A stretch of 64,000 nucleotides of DNA, from IMG/VR virus record IMGVR_UViG_3300034072_002191, positions 1-64,000 of that record, one strand, 5' to 3'. Both the position numbers and the translations under genes were made by a program. Source of the DNA: a virus. The notes below the pieces were generated by a model. The model searched no databases, was not told the origin of the DNA, and saw nothing but the letters and a program-made list of their open reading frames with translations. This document shows, one piece after another, positions 39,595 through 47,914 of this stretch. How positions within the stretch are numbered: position 1 is the first letter of the stretch; every line of letters begins with the position of its first letter.

Positions 39595-39917
39595 GCTTTC
39601 GCTCCCAACAGATGATCCTCGATGCGACGCATGGTCCTGGTCACGCTGCTCAGCTCCGATTCGAGCGTCTTGAGTTTCCCGTTCATGTCGCTGAGTTGCA
39701 GGCGCAGGCCGTTGACGTCCTCCTTGCTGGGCAGGTGCTTCAGCTCGGCCTCGATCGAGAGGATGCGACGATCATGCTCGTCGATTGCCTCGTCCTGCGC
39801 CTGCTGTTTGGCGGCCAGCGCGGCGCCGCCCTTGCTCATCCAGACCCACACCGTGTTCGCGATCGACAACAGCAACGACAGGGCGGTCAGCCCTGTGATC
39901 AACCATTCAAACTTCAC
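39591..39917 (-). CDS. DUF2730 (Mu gp25-like) membrane protein
   Basis: 108 residues. One N-terminal transmembrane helix (WLITGLTALSLLLSIANTVW) then a long coiled coil, exactly the DUF2730 layout. Function unknown; often grouped with lysis genes. Coupled on both sides by ATGA overlaps. Confidence 0.8.
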   Translation of the reverse strand: MKFEWLITGLTALSLLLSIANTVWVWMSKGGAALAAKQQAQDEAIDEHDRRILSIEAELKHLPSKEDVNGLRLQLSDMNGKLKTLESELSSVTRTMRRIEDHLLGAKA

Positions 39918-40132
39918 CGGCTCCCCCTCCGCTCAATCGCTTCCTGGCAACGGATGCAGCGCGTCGCGGACGGCAGTGCCGCGCGCCGTGCCGCCCCAAT
40001 CTCTCCGCCACATCCGTGGCATGTGACATCGCCCGGTTCGTCCAGGCCTGCCCGGATGCGGGCGATTGTGCTGTCCGTCTGACGGGCGAAGGTCGCCTCG
40101 GCCGCCGCGACGATCGCGTCGTCATCTTCCAT
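39914..40132 (-). CDS. TraR/DksA-type C4 zinc-finger protein
   Basis: 72 residues. MEDDDAIVAAAEATFARQTD, then cysteine pairs CHGCGGEIG and CIRCQEAIE in the TraR/DksA arrangement. The acidic N-terminal tip (DDD) would enter the RNA polymerase secondary channel. It is intact, unlike the homologous gene at 7524-7703 in the outer prophage. It lies among lysis and packaging genes as in other Mu-like phages. Confidence 0.85.
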   Translation of the reverse strand: MEDDDAIVAAAEATFARQTDSTIARIRAGLDEPGDVTCHGCGGEIGAARRAALPSATRCIRCQEAIERRGSR

Positions 40133-40460
40133 CGGGCGGTCCTCCGTCGCGCACTAGGACGGACCAGTCACCGACATATTCGACGGCCGACCGGCACTCG
40201 TGCCAGGCACCGCGCGCCTGGACGATGTAGCGGGCGACCATGGTCTCGCGCGCGATCACCGTGTCGAGCAACACCACCAGGCGCCCGTCCGGAAGCGCGA
40301 ACGGCGCCAGCGGCGAGAGGGCGGGCGCAGCTGGGAAGCGATCTGGGCACGGCGCGAGCCGCGCAGCGTCCGGCGTGACTGCGGCCAGGCGTGGCGCCTG
40401 CCTAGTGCAACTCGGCGAACAGAACATCGAGAGGGCTAGCACCATTGTCCGCAGCCGCAT
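40122..40460 (-). CDS. Outer-membrane spanin-like lipoprotein (Rz1 position)
   Basis: 112 residues. The signal peptide MVLALSMFCSPSC ends with a lipobox-like Ser-Pro-Ser-Cys, followed by a Pro/Ala-rich stretch. Its start lies within the end of the Rz-like gene in a different frame (59-base overlap), the known nested Rz/Rz1 arrangement. Longer than lambda Rz1. The o-spanin role is inferred from signal and position. Confidence 0.6.
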   Translation of the reverse strand: MRLRTMVLALSMFCSPSCTRQAPRLAAVTPDAARLAPCPDRFPAAPALSPLAPFALPDGRLVVLLDTVIARETMVARYIVQARGAWHECRSAVEYVGDWSVLVRDGGPPDGR

Positions 40461-40746
40461 CGGCTTTCTCCTGAAGGTCCCGTTGGTCATTGCCGAAGTC
40501 ACGATCGCGCCGATCCTTGGCGGCGCCGGCCGCACGATCGGCGGCTAGGGTGGTGTTGAGCACCGCAACGTCCCCGGCCGAGCGATCGGCAGCGACGACG
40601 CGCCGGTCATGGCGCGACAGCCAAACACCGAGCACGATCCACAGCACCACGACGATCACGCCGGTCAGCACGATCTCCGCGATGATGCGGCGGCAGTTCT
40701 CCGGGACACCGATCGTGCCCAGCAGGCGAACGATGGGGCCGATCAT
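40402..40746 (-). CDS. Inner-membrane spanin-like protein (Rz)
   Basis: 114 residues: an N-terminal transmembrane helix (IVLTGVIVVVLWIVLGVWL) then a periplasmic Asp/Arg/Ala-rich helical domain. Directly downstream of holin with a nested Rz1-like gene at its end. It would link to the o-spanin to fuse the membranes at the last lysis step. Confidence 0.65.
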   Translation of the reverse strand: MIGPIVRLLGTIGVPENCRRIIAEIVLTGVIVVVLWIVLGVWLSRHDRRVVAADRSAGDVAVLNTTLAADRAAGAAKDRRDRDFGNDQRDLQEKADAAADNGASPLDVLFAELH

Positions 40747-41000
40747 ACCGGCGCACTCCCGGTGTCACCCGCTTCGCGCTGCTTTCGATCGCTCCGGTTG
40801 CGCGCATAGATCGCGCCGGTGGTGGCGGTCAGCATGGTCGCCCAGGCGCCGGCAAAGGCCATCTCGCGAAAGGCGCCGCTACGCACATAGTCGGCGATCG
40901 ACAGACCGAGGAACGTCAGTCCGCCCAGCAGCGCGAGCACCCGCACGATGTCGAGATACTCGTTGCGACCTCCGTACAGCAGATCCTTCAGCGCCTTCAC
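40743..41000 (-). CDS. Holin
   Basis: 85 residues with two transmembrane helices (VRVLALLGGLTFLGLSIADY and MAFAGAWATMLTATTGAIYA) and a charged C-terminus, between the endolysin and spanin genes. Size and topology fit a class II holin, timing pore formation for endolysin release. Confidence 0.7.
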   Translation of the reverse strand: MKALKDLLYGGRNEYLDIVRVLALLGGLTFLGLSIADYVRSGAFREMAFAGAWATMLTATTGAIYARNRSDRKQREAGDTGSAPV

Positions 41001-41614
41001 AGGATCAGCGCCCGCATCGCCGCATAGCGGGTCTGGCGATCGTCCCAGCCGTTTGGCGGCCGGCTGGCGCGCGGATTGCCCCGGTTCACGCCGTTCGAGA
41101 CCGCGAGCAGATCATCCTTGTCCGCCCAGACCGCTAGGCTCTGCTCGTCCCAATAGGAACAGAAGGCCAGCAGGCCGAGGGACCAGTATTCGAGCAACTC
41201 CGGATGCGCTTCCAGGTCGATGCCGAGCTTTCGGCCGAAGTGGCGGTAATTGCCCCGCCCGGTGACGCCGCCGACGCCGCGCCCCAGATACCGGAAGCCG
41301 TCGCCCTTCTGGTCGTTGCCTAGATCAGCGCGCCCCTCATAGCCGATCTGGGCGGGCGTCGGCCCCCAGATCTCGCGGGCATATCGGAAGCCGCCGCATT
41401 CGTGCGCGCACTGGGCCATGAAGTGCGCCAGGCGGAGACCGGAATCGAGGATGCCATAGGTGCGGAAGTGGATATTGGCGGCGAGCCCCAGTTCGGCCGC
41501 GACCGCCGGCGCGGCGCCCGCGCGTGCGAATAGCGCGGTCAGCGTGTCGCGCCCGATAATACCGTCCTGGCCGACGCCAAGGCGCTTCTGCAGCTGTTGT
41601 GCGTTTAGATCCAC
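40997..41614 (-). CDS. Endolysin (peptidoglycan-binding plus GH19-like domain)
   Basis: 205 residues from GTG at 41614. The N-terminal 45 residues resemble a peptidoglycan-binding fold (LQKRLGVGQDGIIGRDTLTA). The rest is a GH19 chitinase/lysozyme-like domain with AHECGGFRYAREIWG (catalytic Glu) and the GRGVGGVTGRGNYRHFG loop. It cuts the cell wall glycan at lysis. First gene of the late operon, just downstream of the Mor-site region. Confidence 0.88.
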   Translation of the reverse strand: MDLNAQQLQKRLGVGQDGIIGRDTLTALFARAGAAPAVAAELGLAANIHFRTYGILDSGLRLAHFMAQCAHECGGFRYAREIWGPTPAQIGYEGRADLGNDQKGDGFRYLGRGVGGVTGRGNYRHFGRKLGIDLEAHPELLEYWSLGLLAFCSYWDEQSLAVWADKDDLLAVSNGVNRGNPRASRPPNGWDDRQTRYAAMRALIL

Positions 41615-41710
41615 GAGCCTGCCCTGAAGTGAGTGAAGGCGGGGTAAACTCGACTGGAACGCGTCCCCCGCCCGAGGCCTGAAACTGCGCGGAAGTGGCG
41701 GTAGATTGCA

Positions 41711-41744
41711 TGCCATCGGACGATGGCAAGAAGTCAATGCCATC
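41711..41744. promoter_or_regulatory. Dyad upstream of the late operon, likely Mor target
   Basis: A perfect 7-base-arm dyad TGCCATC-GGAC-GATGGCA (41711-41728) followed by a third half-site TGCCATC (41738-41744), in the only gap between mor and the lysis/structural operon. On the minus strand TTGACT and a weak CAATCT flank it at non-standard spacing, as expected of an activator-dependent promoter. Confidence 0.5.
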
Positions 41745-41761
41745 AGGGGCGGGAAGGAAAA

Positions 41762-42118
41762 TTAGAAGAGCGAAAGCTGCGCTGAACCCTTTGCAGGCGG
41801 GTCAGCCATGCGTGCGAAAAGCTTGTCGATACCTGTCTCAACCATCCCGAGTTTCCGCGCGATCTGCGCGTTGCTCAGGCCGAGAGCCCGATAATGACGA
41901 GCCCGCTCGTTTCGAGCAAGAGGAACGCGGATCGTGGCGGGCGAATAGCGCCGCGACAGGAGGTCGGCGGCTTCTCGACCGATCGCCTGGACGATCTCAT
42001 GGTCGGCGGGGATGGTGGTCGGTACGTAGAGCCGGGTACCCCCGAACGCCTGCGCCAGCGCGACGAAGCCATCTTCGCCGAGCAGTGCCTTCAGGTCGTT
42101 CGAGAGTTCTCCGATCAT
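41762..42118 (-). CDS. mor: Mor-family transcription activator
   Basis: 118 residues. The family pattern is clear: IGREAADLLSRRYSPATIRV near the middle and the C-terminal helix-turn-helix RARHYRALGLSNAQIARKLG. Mor activates the middle promoter in Mu. Here no separate C gene is seen and the next genes are lysis and head genes, so Mor may switch on the late operon directly. Confidence 0.88.
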   Translation of the reverse strand: MIGELSNDLKALLGEDGFVALAQAFGGTRLYVPTTIPADHEIVQAIGREAADLLSRRYSPATIRVPLARNERARHYRALGLSNAQIARKLGMVETGIDKLFARMADPPAKGSAQLSLF

Positions 42119-42384
42119 CCGTTGCTCCGCGCCAGCGGGGCAAGGGCATGGAACCGGGCGGTGACGGTCAACCGGTCATCGGGGATCACCGTCGTGACCG
42201 TCTGGCGACGCACGATGAACGCGTTGCCCTCCGATCGGATTGCATAGTCCGTGACGCCCAATGTCATCGCTGCACCATGGGCGCGCGCGAATGATGCCTG
42301 CAGCTCGTCGCGCAGTTGCTCGACGTCGAGCCCGGCCGCGTGCTCCAGGAAGCGCAGAAGCGCATTGTCAGAAACGCGGATCAT
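42115..42384 (-). CDS. Hypothetical early/middle phage protein (89 aa)
   Basis: MIRVSDNALLRFLEHAAGLD followed by helices and a beta C-terminus. Proteins opening this way occur upstream of mor in Mu-like prophages; function unknown. Overlaps both neighbours by ATGA. Confidence 0.6.
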   Translation of the reverse strand: MIRVSDNALLRFLEHAAGLDVEQLRDELQASFARAHGAAMTLGVTDYAIRSEGNAFIVRRQTVTTVIPDDRLTVTARFHALAPLARSNG

Positions 42385-43055
42385 TTCCCCTCCAGTTCCA
42401 GCGGACGCAGCGACGCGCCGACGCCGCCATGAAGCTGAGCGGCGCGCCCGCTGCTGACGCCGTTCCAGTAATCATTGCCCGCGCGCAGGCCGCTGGCCTT
42501 GGCTTCGCGCACGTCCACGGCGATCAGGTCAGAGTGATGGGTCACCATGTACTGCTCGATCAGCGGATCTTTCTCGCGATCGGGGACGAGAGCCTTCATC
42601 TTGGTCAGGACAGCTGCCGCGTAGCCTTCGCAGAACACGTCCGCGCGGGCGCGCTTGCGCCCCGGCCGGCAACGACGAAGCGCCGTGGAGATATACTCTG
42701 CCCGCGCCTTGCGTAGCTGCCGAAACAGCACGGCGAAGGCATAGCTGGCGACCTCGGGAGCCGCGCCCCGGCCGACATATCGGCGATCGAGCTGGTCGTC
42801 GATGAACACCTCGACGCCGAAGGCGCGACGCACAGCCGCGCAGAGAAAGCTTTCCCACTTGCTCGGCCGCTGGGTCCGCGAGCCACGCGCGGCAGCCTCC
42901 TCGATCTCCGCCAGTTCCACGTCGGCCGAGGTGACGCCGTATTCATCCATGATCTTCCGCGCCGCATCCAGCGCGGCCGCAGCCTCGTGCTCATTGGCGC
43001 TCTTCGCGAGCGCCAGGCACTTCCGGAGCCGGGCCATCATCGCCTTGGGGATCAT
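42381..43055 (-). CDS. DUF2786 protein
   Basis: 224 residues from the ATG at 43055. The N-terminal part LRKCLALAKSANEHEAAAAL is the DUF2786 hallmark (lysine-rich helix, N-E-x-E-A-A). The remaining region (SKWESFLCAAVRRAFGVEVF, then ARAEYISTALRR) matches companions of this family in Mu-like phages. Function unknown. Coupled to the zinc-protein gene upstream. Confidence 0.8.
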   Translation of the reverse strand: MIPKAMMARLRKCLALAKSANEHEAAAALDAARKIMDEYGVTSADVELAEIEEAAARGSRTQRPSKWESFLCAAVRRAFGVEVFIDDQLDRRYVGRGAAPEVASYAFAVLFRQLRKARAEYISTALRRCRPGRKRARADVFCEGYAAAVLTKMKALVPDREKDPLIEQYMVTHHSDLIAVDVREAKASGLRAGNDYWNGVSSGRAAQLHGGVGASLRPLELEGK

Positions 43056-43255
43056 GGCCGCGTCGCCCAGGCGGGGGGATTGGCGGCCGGTGCCGGCACG
43101 CCGGGCGCGGGCGCAAGCGGCAGCGCCGTCGTGCAGCCCGCGCATTCGGCGGAGCTGCGGCCGACGATCCAGTTCGTGCCGCCACAGCCGGGGCAGTGGT
43201 CGCCGGAATGATAGAGGGGCCGGTAGCCCCGTAATGTCGGAAGCATGTGATACAT
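43052..43255 (-). CDS. Small zinc-ribbon protein
   Basis: 67 residues with CPGCGG and CAGC pairs about 17 residues apart and a Pro/Ala-rich tail. The start overlaps the GemA stop, the stop overlaps the DUF2786 start. Likely a structural zinc ribbon; role unknown. Confidence 0.6.
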   Translation of the reverse strand: MYHMLPTLRGYRPLYHSGDHCPGCGGTNWIVGRSSAECAGCTTALPLAPAPGVPAPAANPPAWATRP

Positions 43256-44010
43256 CACCGTTTCCCTTCCTTGGTGGCGCGGAGCACGCGGCCGAACTCG
43301 CGCGCGACGATGTCCAGCTCGCTCGCCGTGGCGAACAGAAGCTCGATCTCCATGCCGGTGAACTCGTGGGCCGCGCGGTTCACGTCCCATTCGGGCGGAC
43401 ATGCGCCGCAGTCCCAGAGCTTACCCATCAGCGCCTCGATCAGGCGGCGCTTCAACACGATCACGCGGGCCTCGGGCTTCACGCCGTCGAGCGTCTGGCT
43501 CCAGCCGTTACGCTCGGCCATCGCCTTCAGCGCCTCGATCAGGCGATAAGCGAGGCCCTGGTTGGCCCACTGCAATCGCTGGCAGCCCAGCTGGCGGCGG
43601 GCGAACGCCTCAAGCGCCGGCTCGGACGGATCGTCAATGGCGCCGAGGGCGTGCAGCGACAGCCACAGCGCACGCGCCTTCACCGCCGTCTTATGGTCCG
43701 CCGGCTTCGGCTTGCTGCGCCCCGCCGGTTGGGCTGGCTTCCAGCCGCGCGCCTTGAACCGCTCGATCACCTTGACCAGGTCGCCCTCGGTGCAGTCGGT
43801 GCAACTGGCGACGCCGGCGACGTCGAGCAGGATGGCGCGATAGTCGTCGTCGCTCAGCGCCAGATCCTTTTTGGCGATGTGAACCATCGCGATCATCCGA
43901 CGCTTCGCCGGGCTGGCCGACCGGACTTGGGCCGCAGCCGGCTTGCGGCCGGGCATCGAGCCCACGCCGGAGAACCGCCCACTGCCGAAAATGCGCGCCG
44001 CCGACTTCAC
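43255..44010 (-). CDS. gemA: GemA/gp16-family protein (DUF1018)
   Basis: 251 residues from GTG at 44010 (GTGA overlap). IHIAKKDLALSDDDYRAILL-like core (MVHIAKKDLALSDDDYRAIL) and LTDC-type segment followed by WSQTLDGVKPEARVIVLKR match Mu gp16/GemA, a protein reported to modulate host gene expression. It sits in the early operon downstream of B. Confidence 0.85.
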   Translation of the reverse strand: MKSAARIFGSGRFSGVGSMPGRKPAAAQVRSASPAKRRMIAMVHIAKKDLALSDDDYRAILLDVAGVASCTDCTEGDLVKVIERFKARGWKPAQPAGRSKPKPADHKTAVKARALWLSLHALGAIDDPSEPALEAFARRQLGCQRLQWANQGLAYRLIEALKAMAERNGWSQTLDGVKPEARVIVLKRRLIEALMGKLWDCGACPPEWDVNRAAHEFTGMEIELLFATASELDIVAREFGRVLRATKEGKR

Positions 44011-44417
44011 AGGACGCTCCCCGTGAAGTGCGCGACGACCATGTCGCACAAGGCGAGAAAGGAGGGATCGCGCTGCCGCATGGCCTGCGCCTTAGCGACG
44101 GCATATCCGATGGTGGCGTGATCGCGGTCATCGAACGCCGGCGTGATCTGGCCAGTCGTTTTGCCTGCCCAGCGGTAGGCGAGCCAAATGGCGGCGAAGC
44201 GGGCGCGCACTGCACCTTTGGAGTGCGTCCGGCCGATCATCGCCTCGCGGCTGACGCCGGTCTCGTATGACACGCGGTCGATGATCTGGGACACGGTCGG
44301 AACCGCGTGGATCACCGTCGTATCCGGCTCGGAGATCGCCGCGCGGATGCGCGCGGCCGTCACTTCGTCTAGCTCGCCCTGGAGCACGACGAAGCGGACC
44401 TTCACCGGCGCGTTCAT
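44007..44417 (-). CDS. DnaA domain IV-like DNA-binding protein
   Basis: 136 residues. Residues about 48-110 (SYETGVSREAMIGRTHSKGA, then WLAYRWAG and DDRDHATIGYAVAKA) follow the domain IV of DnaA, including the D-H-A-T-(V/I) signature that contacts DnaA boxes. There is no ATPase domain. It could bind DnaA-box-like sites in phage or host DNA to steer replication, or act as a regulator. Encoded right after MuB. Confidence 0.75.
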   Translation of the reverse strand: MNAPVKVRFVVLQGELDEVTAARIRAAISEPDTTVIHAVPTVSQIIDRVSYETGVSREAMIGRTHSKGAVRARFAAIWLAYRWAGKTTGQITPAFDDRDHATIGYAVAKAQAMRQRDPSFLALCDMVVAHFTGSVL

Positions 44418-45385
44418 GCTGCCCTCCGGCGTGCATCGCTCGTGCGGCTGTCGATCGCTTGGCGAACATGCCGTTCGTCGAGCACGGATTCGGTCGCGAT
44501 CGCCGCCATGTTCGCGCTTTCGAGCACCTGGCGGATTTCGCGGAGGCCGCCATGGGCGGGCGAGAGCCCGATGCCCAACAGCGTGCGGATCATGTCCGGA
44601 TCGTCGATGTTGTTCGCATCGAGGAACGCACGGATGTCCTCTTCGAGCGGCACGTTCTGGATATGGAAATGGGCGATCCGGCTGTTGAGACGCGCATAGG
44701 CGTGGCGTTTCACGCCGCCCCGGATGCGCTCGACCAGCTCCTCATTGCCCAGCCAGCACACGCCGAGGCCGGTGCTGTCGTGCCAACCGCGGATCGTCTC
44801 CATGGAGTCGAGATCGAGGTGATTGGCCTCATCGACGATCAGCAGCACGCGCCGATGGCGAACGAACTCCTCGACCTGGGCGGACCGCTGGGCGACCCAG
44901 CCATTTGGGCTGGCCAGGCCCATGGCGCGCATCACGCGGGCGATCATGGCGCTGGGCGTGCGGTCGGTCTTGTTCAGCTCGACATAATAGACGCTGTCGC
45001 CCATCGCGGCCTTGTAATGGAGCGCGGCCTTCGTCTTGCCGGTGCCCGGCCCGAGCGCCGCAGCCGTCATGCGGCCCCCGTGCGCCCATTCCATCAAGAA
45101 CAGCAGCCGGTCGGCCGTCTTCGTCTCGATGAAGGAAACTTCGTTGAGGGCCAGTTCGGCGCGCGCCTCCTGGCTCTCGACCAGCTGCTTGAACGCGAAG
45201 ATCGCCTTGGCGACATTCTCGCGGTTGCCCTGGAAGCTCGGCGTTGCCCAGGACGAGACGCTGCCCGACGGCTTGTTCATGCGCTTCGCGAGCGCTGTCC
45301 AGCTCAGCGCGTTCTTCTCACGGTAGGCGCGCAGCCATTCGAGCATGTCCTCGAAACTGAGCTTGATGTTTGCAGGGTCGTTCAT
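44414..45385 (-). CDS. Mu B-like transposition ATPase
   Basis: 323 residues. N-terminal helix-turn-helix region (WTALAKRMNKPSGSVSSW), then an AAA+ ATPase: Walker A GPGTGKTK (112-119), Walker B LLIVDEAN (181-188), and a C-terminal helical domain. It would bind DNA cooperatively, choose targets, provide immunity to self-insertion and stimulate MuA. Coupled to the 30-codon gene upstream and the DnaA-like gene downstream. Confidence 0.9.
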   Translation of the reverse strand: MNDPANIKLSFEDMLEWLRAYREKNALSWTALAKRMNKPSGSVSSWATPSFQGNRENVAKAIFAFKQLVESQEARAELALNEVSFIETKTADRLLFLMEWAHGGRMTAAALGPGTGKTKAALHYKAAMGDSVYYVELNKTDRTPSAMIARVMRAMGLASPNGWVAQRSAQVEEFVRHRRVLLIVDEANHLDLDSMETIRGWHDSTGLGVCWLGNEELVERIRGGVKRHAYARLNSRIAHFHIQNVPLEEDIRAFLDANNIDDPDMIRTLLGIGLSPAHGGLREIRQVLESANMAAIATESVLDERHVRQAIDSRTSDARRRAA

Positions 45386-45474
45386 GGTAGGTGCGTTCCT
45401 TGGGTGTTGTGGGGCTTCTGCCCCCGTGCCGGCCGCGTGCGAGGTTCCAGCTCGCGCGCGGCCAATTCCTTCAT
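45382..45474 (-). CDS. Thirty-residue gene between A and B
   Basis: The ATG overlaps the MuA stop (ATGA, 45471-45474) and its TGA overlaps the MuB start (ATGA, 45382-45385). The product starts MKELAARELEPRTRPARGQK and is basic. Exact stop-start overlaps on both sides suggest it is translated, at least to couple B translation to A. No homologue is known to me. Confidence 0.45.
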   Translation of the reverse strand: MKELAARELEPRTRPARGQKPHNTQGTHLP

Positions 45475-47450
45475 CCCTTCACGACGCGGAGACGGCGGGC
45501 GCCGGCTACCATCTGGTCGAGCGCTGCCCCGCGAGAGGCCTCTGAGACGTTGCTGGGAACCGCCTGAGCGGTGTGCTTGAGAGCTGCCGCCGTCTGGCCG
45601 CGCGAACGGACAGGGCGGATGGCGCCGGGCGATGGCAGCACCTCGACGGGCGTTGTCGCCGCTTGCAGCGCGGCCACCTGGTCGGCTTCGAGCAGGTCCA
45701 GCGCACGCTCCTGGTCCTTGACGGCGCGGCGGTGATCCTTCTCCAGCTTGGCGCGGCGCTTGGCCGCTGCCACGTCGAGAAAGCCGGTCGCTTCGATCAC
45801 GGGCGCCGAGCAAAGATAGCGGCCAGTGCGATCGTAGACGTGAAGCGGCGCCAGCAGATCGTCCGGATCGAACCGCACGGTCACCTTGTCACCTGCGATG
45901 CGGCCGAGCGCCTCGGTCCAGTAGCGGTTGCCGAACAGGTTGATCGCACCGGTCTTGCGATCGGTCGGCCGATCGTCGGCGGTCAGCAGCGCGAGCCGGC
46001 GCTGTTCCTCGGTCGCCTTGCGCACCGGGGACAGCGCATAGCTCTCGGCGAAGACATCGTCGAAGCTCCGGCCCGTATCGCGCGCCATCTCGGTCCGCCG
46101 ACCTGGTCGCGAGTTGTGCGCAGCGAACGCGGCCTCAACAACTTCCTTGAAGCGTTCGAGCGGGATAGCCCGCGACCCATAATTCTCCGGCTTCGCGTCG
46201 GGGCGGTTGCCCGTGTAGGCGCCTTCGAAGGCCGGATGCTTGGCGATCGCGTCGCAGAAGTCGCGGAACATGCGCTCGATCGGCTTCGACTGGCCGCGAT
46301 AGGGCTTGGCCCAATGCGTCTGCACGCCCAGCTGGGTGAGAATGCCCAGCGGCTCCTCGTCCCGGATCTTGAAGCGGAAGCGGGAGGTGGCGCCGCCAGT
46401 GATCCATTTGCTCGCGAAAGCACGGCCGTTGTCCAGCAGGATGCCGTCTGGAATTCCGTACCGCTCCAGCAGATGGGCGAGCGCCAGGCGCGTCTCGATT
46501 GCGCTCTCGGTCCGCCCGATCGACCATGCCAGGAACTTGCGGCTGAAAATGTCCTGGATGGCCACCATCATCGGGCGCGCGATCGTGCCGTCTGGCCACT
46601 CGACGAACACGTCCCAGCGATGGCCGTCGATGTTCACCAGTTCCATGGCGCGGAGGCCGGCGACGCTGCGCTGCTGCGCCGGTAGCATCCGCCGCAGCGC
46701 TTCATCCCCCTCGCGCCGCGCCACAACGACGCGCGGGTCGACCTCGCGGTCGAACTTCCGGCGCAGCGTCCGCTCGATCGGGAGCGCGATTCCGCGCGGT
46801 TGGCAAAAGTCCCGAAGCACGCGCTGATAGCAGCTTGAAAAGCTCGGCTTGGACGGGCGCAGATAGTCCGAGAGCAGCAACTGCCAGGCGCCTTCGTCGA
46901 CCTCCACTTCCTTGCCGCCGCCGCCGCGCCGCCGCGCCAGGTGGGGCAGCCGATCGGCCGCCGGAACACCGGCGACCAGCTCGCGCCACTGCCACAGCGT
47001 GGAGGGCGACTTGCCTTCGCGCTTGCCGATCGCGGCGATCGCGGCCGATGCGGTCATCCCGGCCTGTTCGAGCAGCGAAACCGCGTCCAGGATGCGCAGC
47101 CGCTCGGCCGCCTCCGCGCGGACATCGTCCGTCTGTCCCTCGAACCAGCGCCATAGCGAGGCGGCGGCCGATTCCGGCTGGGGGCTGGTATGCGCTACCG
47201 CCGAAACGCCCATGGCGATGATCGCCGACCGAGCCGCGATCGGGAGGACCGAGACGTGGTATTCTAGGCCACCGCCACGGGCGCCCACGCGCGGCCTGGC
47301 GAGCGGCGTGCCGTCGTCAGCCTGGCGCAGCGCCCAGCACTCTTCGACGGCACGCTCGTGGACCTTGCGCTTGGCGCGCGACAGCCCAGGCAGCGCCAGC
47401 TCCGCCAGCTCTGCCGCCGTGAACCACTCTTTTCCCCCACCCAATTTCAC
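45471..47450 (-). CDS. Mu A-like DDE transposase
   Basis: 659 residues. N-terminal DNA-binding domains: residues 1-75 (KEWFTAAELAELALPGLSRA) and 120-235 (helix-turn-helix plus RRRGGGGKEVEVDEGAW). The catalytic core has Asp275 (VNIDGHRWD), Asp340 (LLDNGRAF) and Glu392 (SKPIERMFRDF). A C-terminal beta-barrel and basic tail (from about 480) would bind B/ClpX. It cuts and joins the ends at 17713 and 54034 during transposition. Confidence 0.95.
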   Translation of the reverse strand: MKLGGGKEWFTAAELAELALPGLSRAKRKVHERAVEECWALRQADDGTPLARPRVGARGGGLEYHVSVLPIAARSAIIAMGVSAVAHTSPQPESAAASLWRWFEGQTDDVRAEAAERLRILDAVSLLEQAGMTASAAIAAIGKREGKSPSTLWQWRELVAGVPAADRLPHLARRRGGGGKEVEVDEGAWQLLLSDYLRPSKPSFSSCYQRVLRDFCQPRGIALPIERTLRRKFDREVDPRVVVARREGDEALRRMLPAQQRSVAGLRAMELVNIDGHRWDVFVEWPDGTIARPMMVAIQDIFSRKFLAWSIGRTESAIETRLALAHLLERYGIPDGILLDNGRAFASKWITGGATSRFRFKIRDEEPLGILTQLGVQTHWAKPYRGQSKPIERMFRDFCDAIAKHPAFEGAYTGNRPDAKPENYGSRAIPLERFKEVVEAAFAAHNSRPGRRTEMARDTGRSFDDVFAESYALSPVRKATEEQRRLALLTADDRPTDRKTGAINLFGNRYWTEALGRIAGDKVTVRFDPDDLLAPLHVYDRTGRYLCSAPVIEATGFLDVAAAKRRAKLEKDHRRAVKDQERALDLLEADQVAALQAATTPVEVLPSPGAIRPVRSRGQTAAALKHTAQAVPSNVSEASRGAALDQMVAGARRLRVVKG

Positions 47451-47452
47451 GT

Positions 47453-47914
47453 TCAGTTCCTCCCGGTGGAGATCACGGGCGCGGCGCCAGCGAGGGCACG
47501 GCGTCGCCGCTTCAGCTCTTCCATTTGTCGGTCGATCTGGCCGAGTTCGGCCGTCAGGATTTCTTCCCCGACCAGCAGTGCGGCGCCGATGCGCCGGGTC
47601 AGCCGGTCGAGCAGGTCATGGCGTTCGGTGACGGCGGTCAGCGCCAGCAGCCGCGCGAACGAAATGGCGTGGTTCTCCCGCGCCTCGGACGCATAGGCAT
47701 CCAGCATTGCCTTCGAGACGTCGTCGTCGAGCAGCTCCGAAACCGCGCCGGCGAGCGCGAACCGCGAGCGGGTGTCTTCCTTGAGCATCACCGCGACGGT
47801 GGCCGCGATCTCGCGGTCCAGACCCGCCAGCGCGGACGCGGTCTTCGCCGGCTGCGGCACCTCGAAGGTGAACGCGAACTGGCCAGGCGGTACGGAGGGG
47901 CGGCGCTTACCCAT
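47453..47914 (-). CDS. Hypothetical protein upstream of transposase
   Basis: 153 residues, helical, ending in a coiled coil (LGQIDRQMEELKRRRRALAG). No family recognised. It lies three bases before the transposase gene and overlaps the MuA-like paralogue gene upstream, so it may be a partner in transposition by context only. Confidence 0.5.
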   Translation of the reverse strand: MGKRRPSVPPGQFAFTFEVPQPAKTASALAGLDREIAATVAVMLKEDTRSRFALAGAVSELLDDDVSKAMLDAYASEARENHAISFARLLALTAVTERHDLLDRLTRRIGAALLVGEEILTAELGQIDRQMEELKRRRRALAGAAPVISTGRN

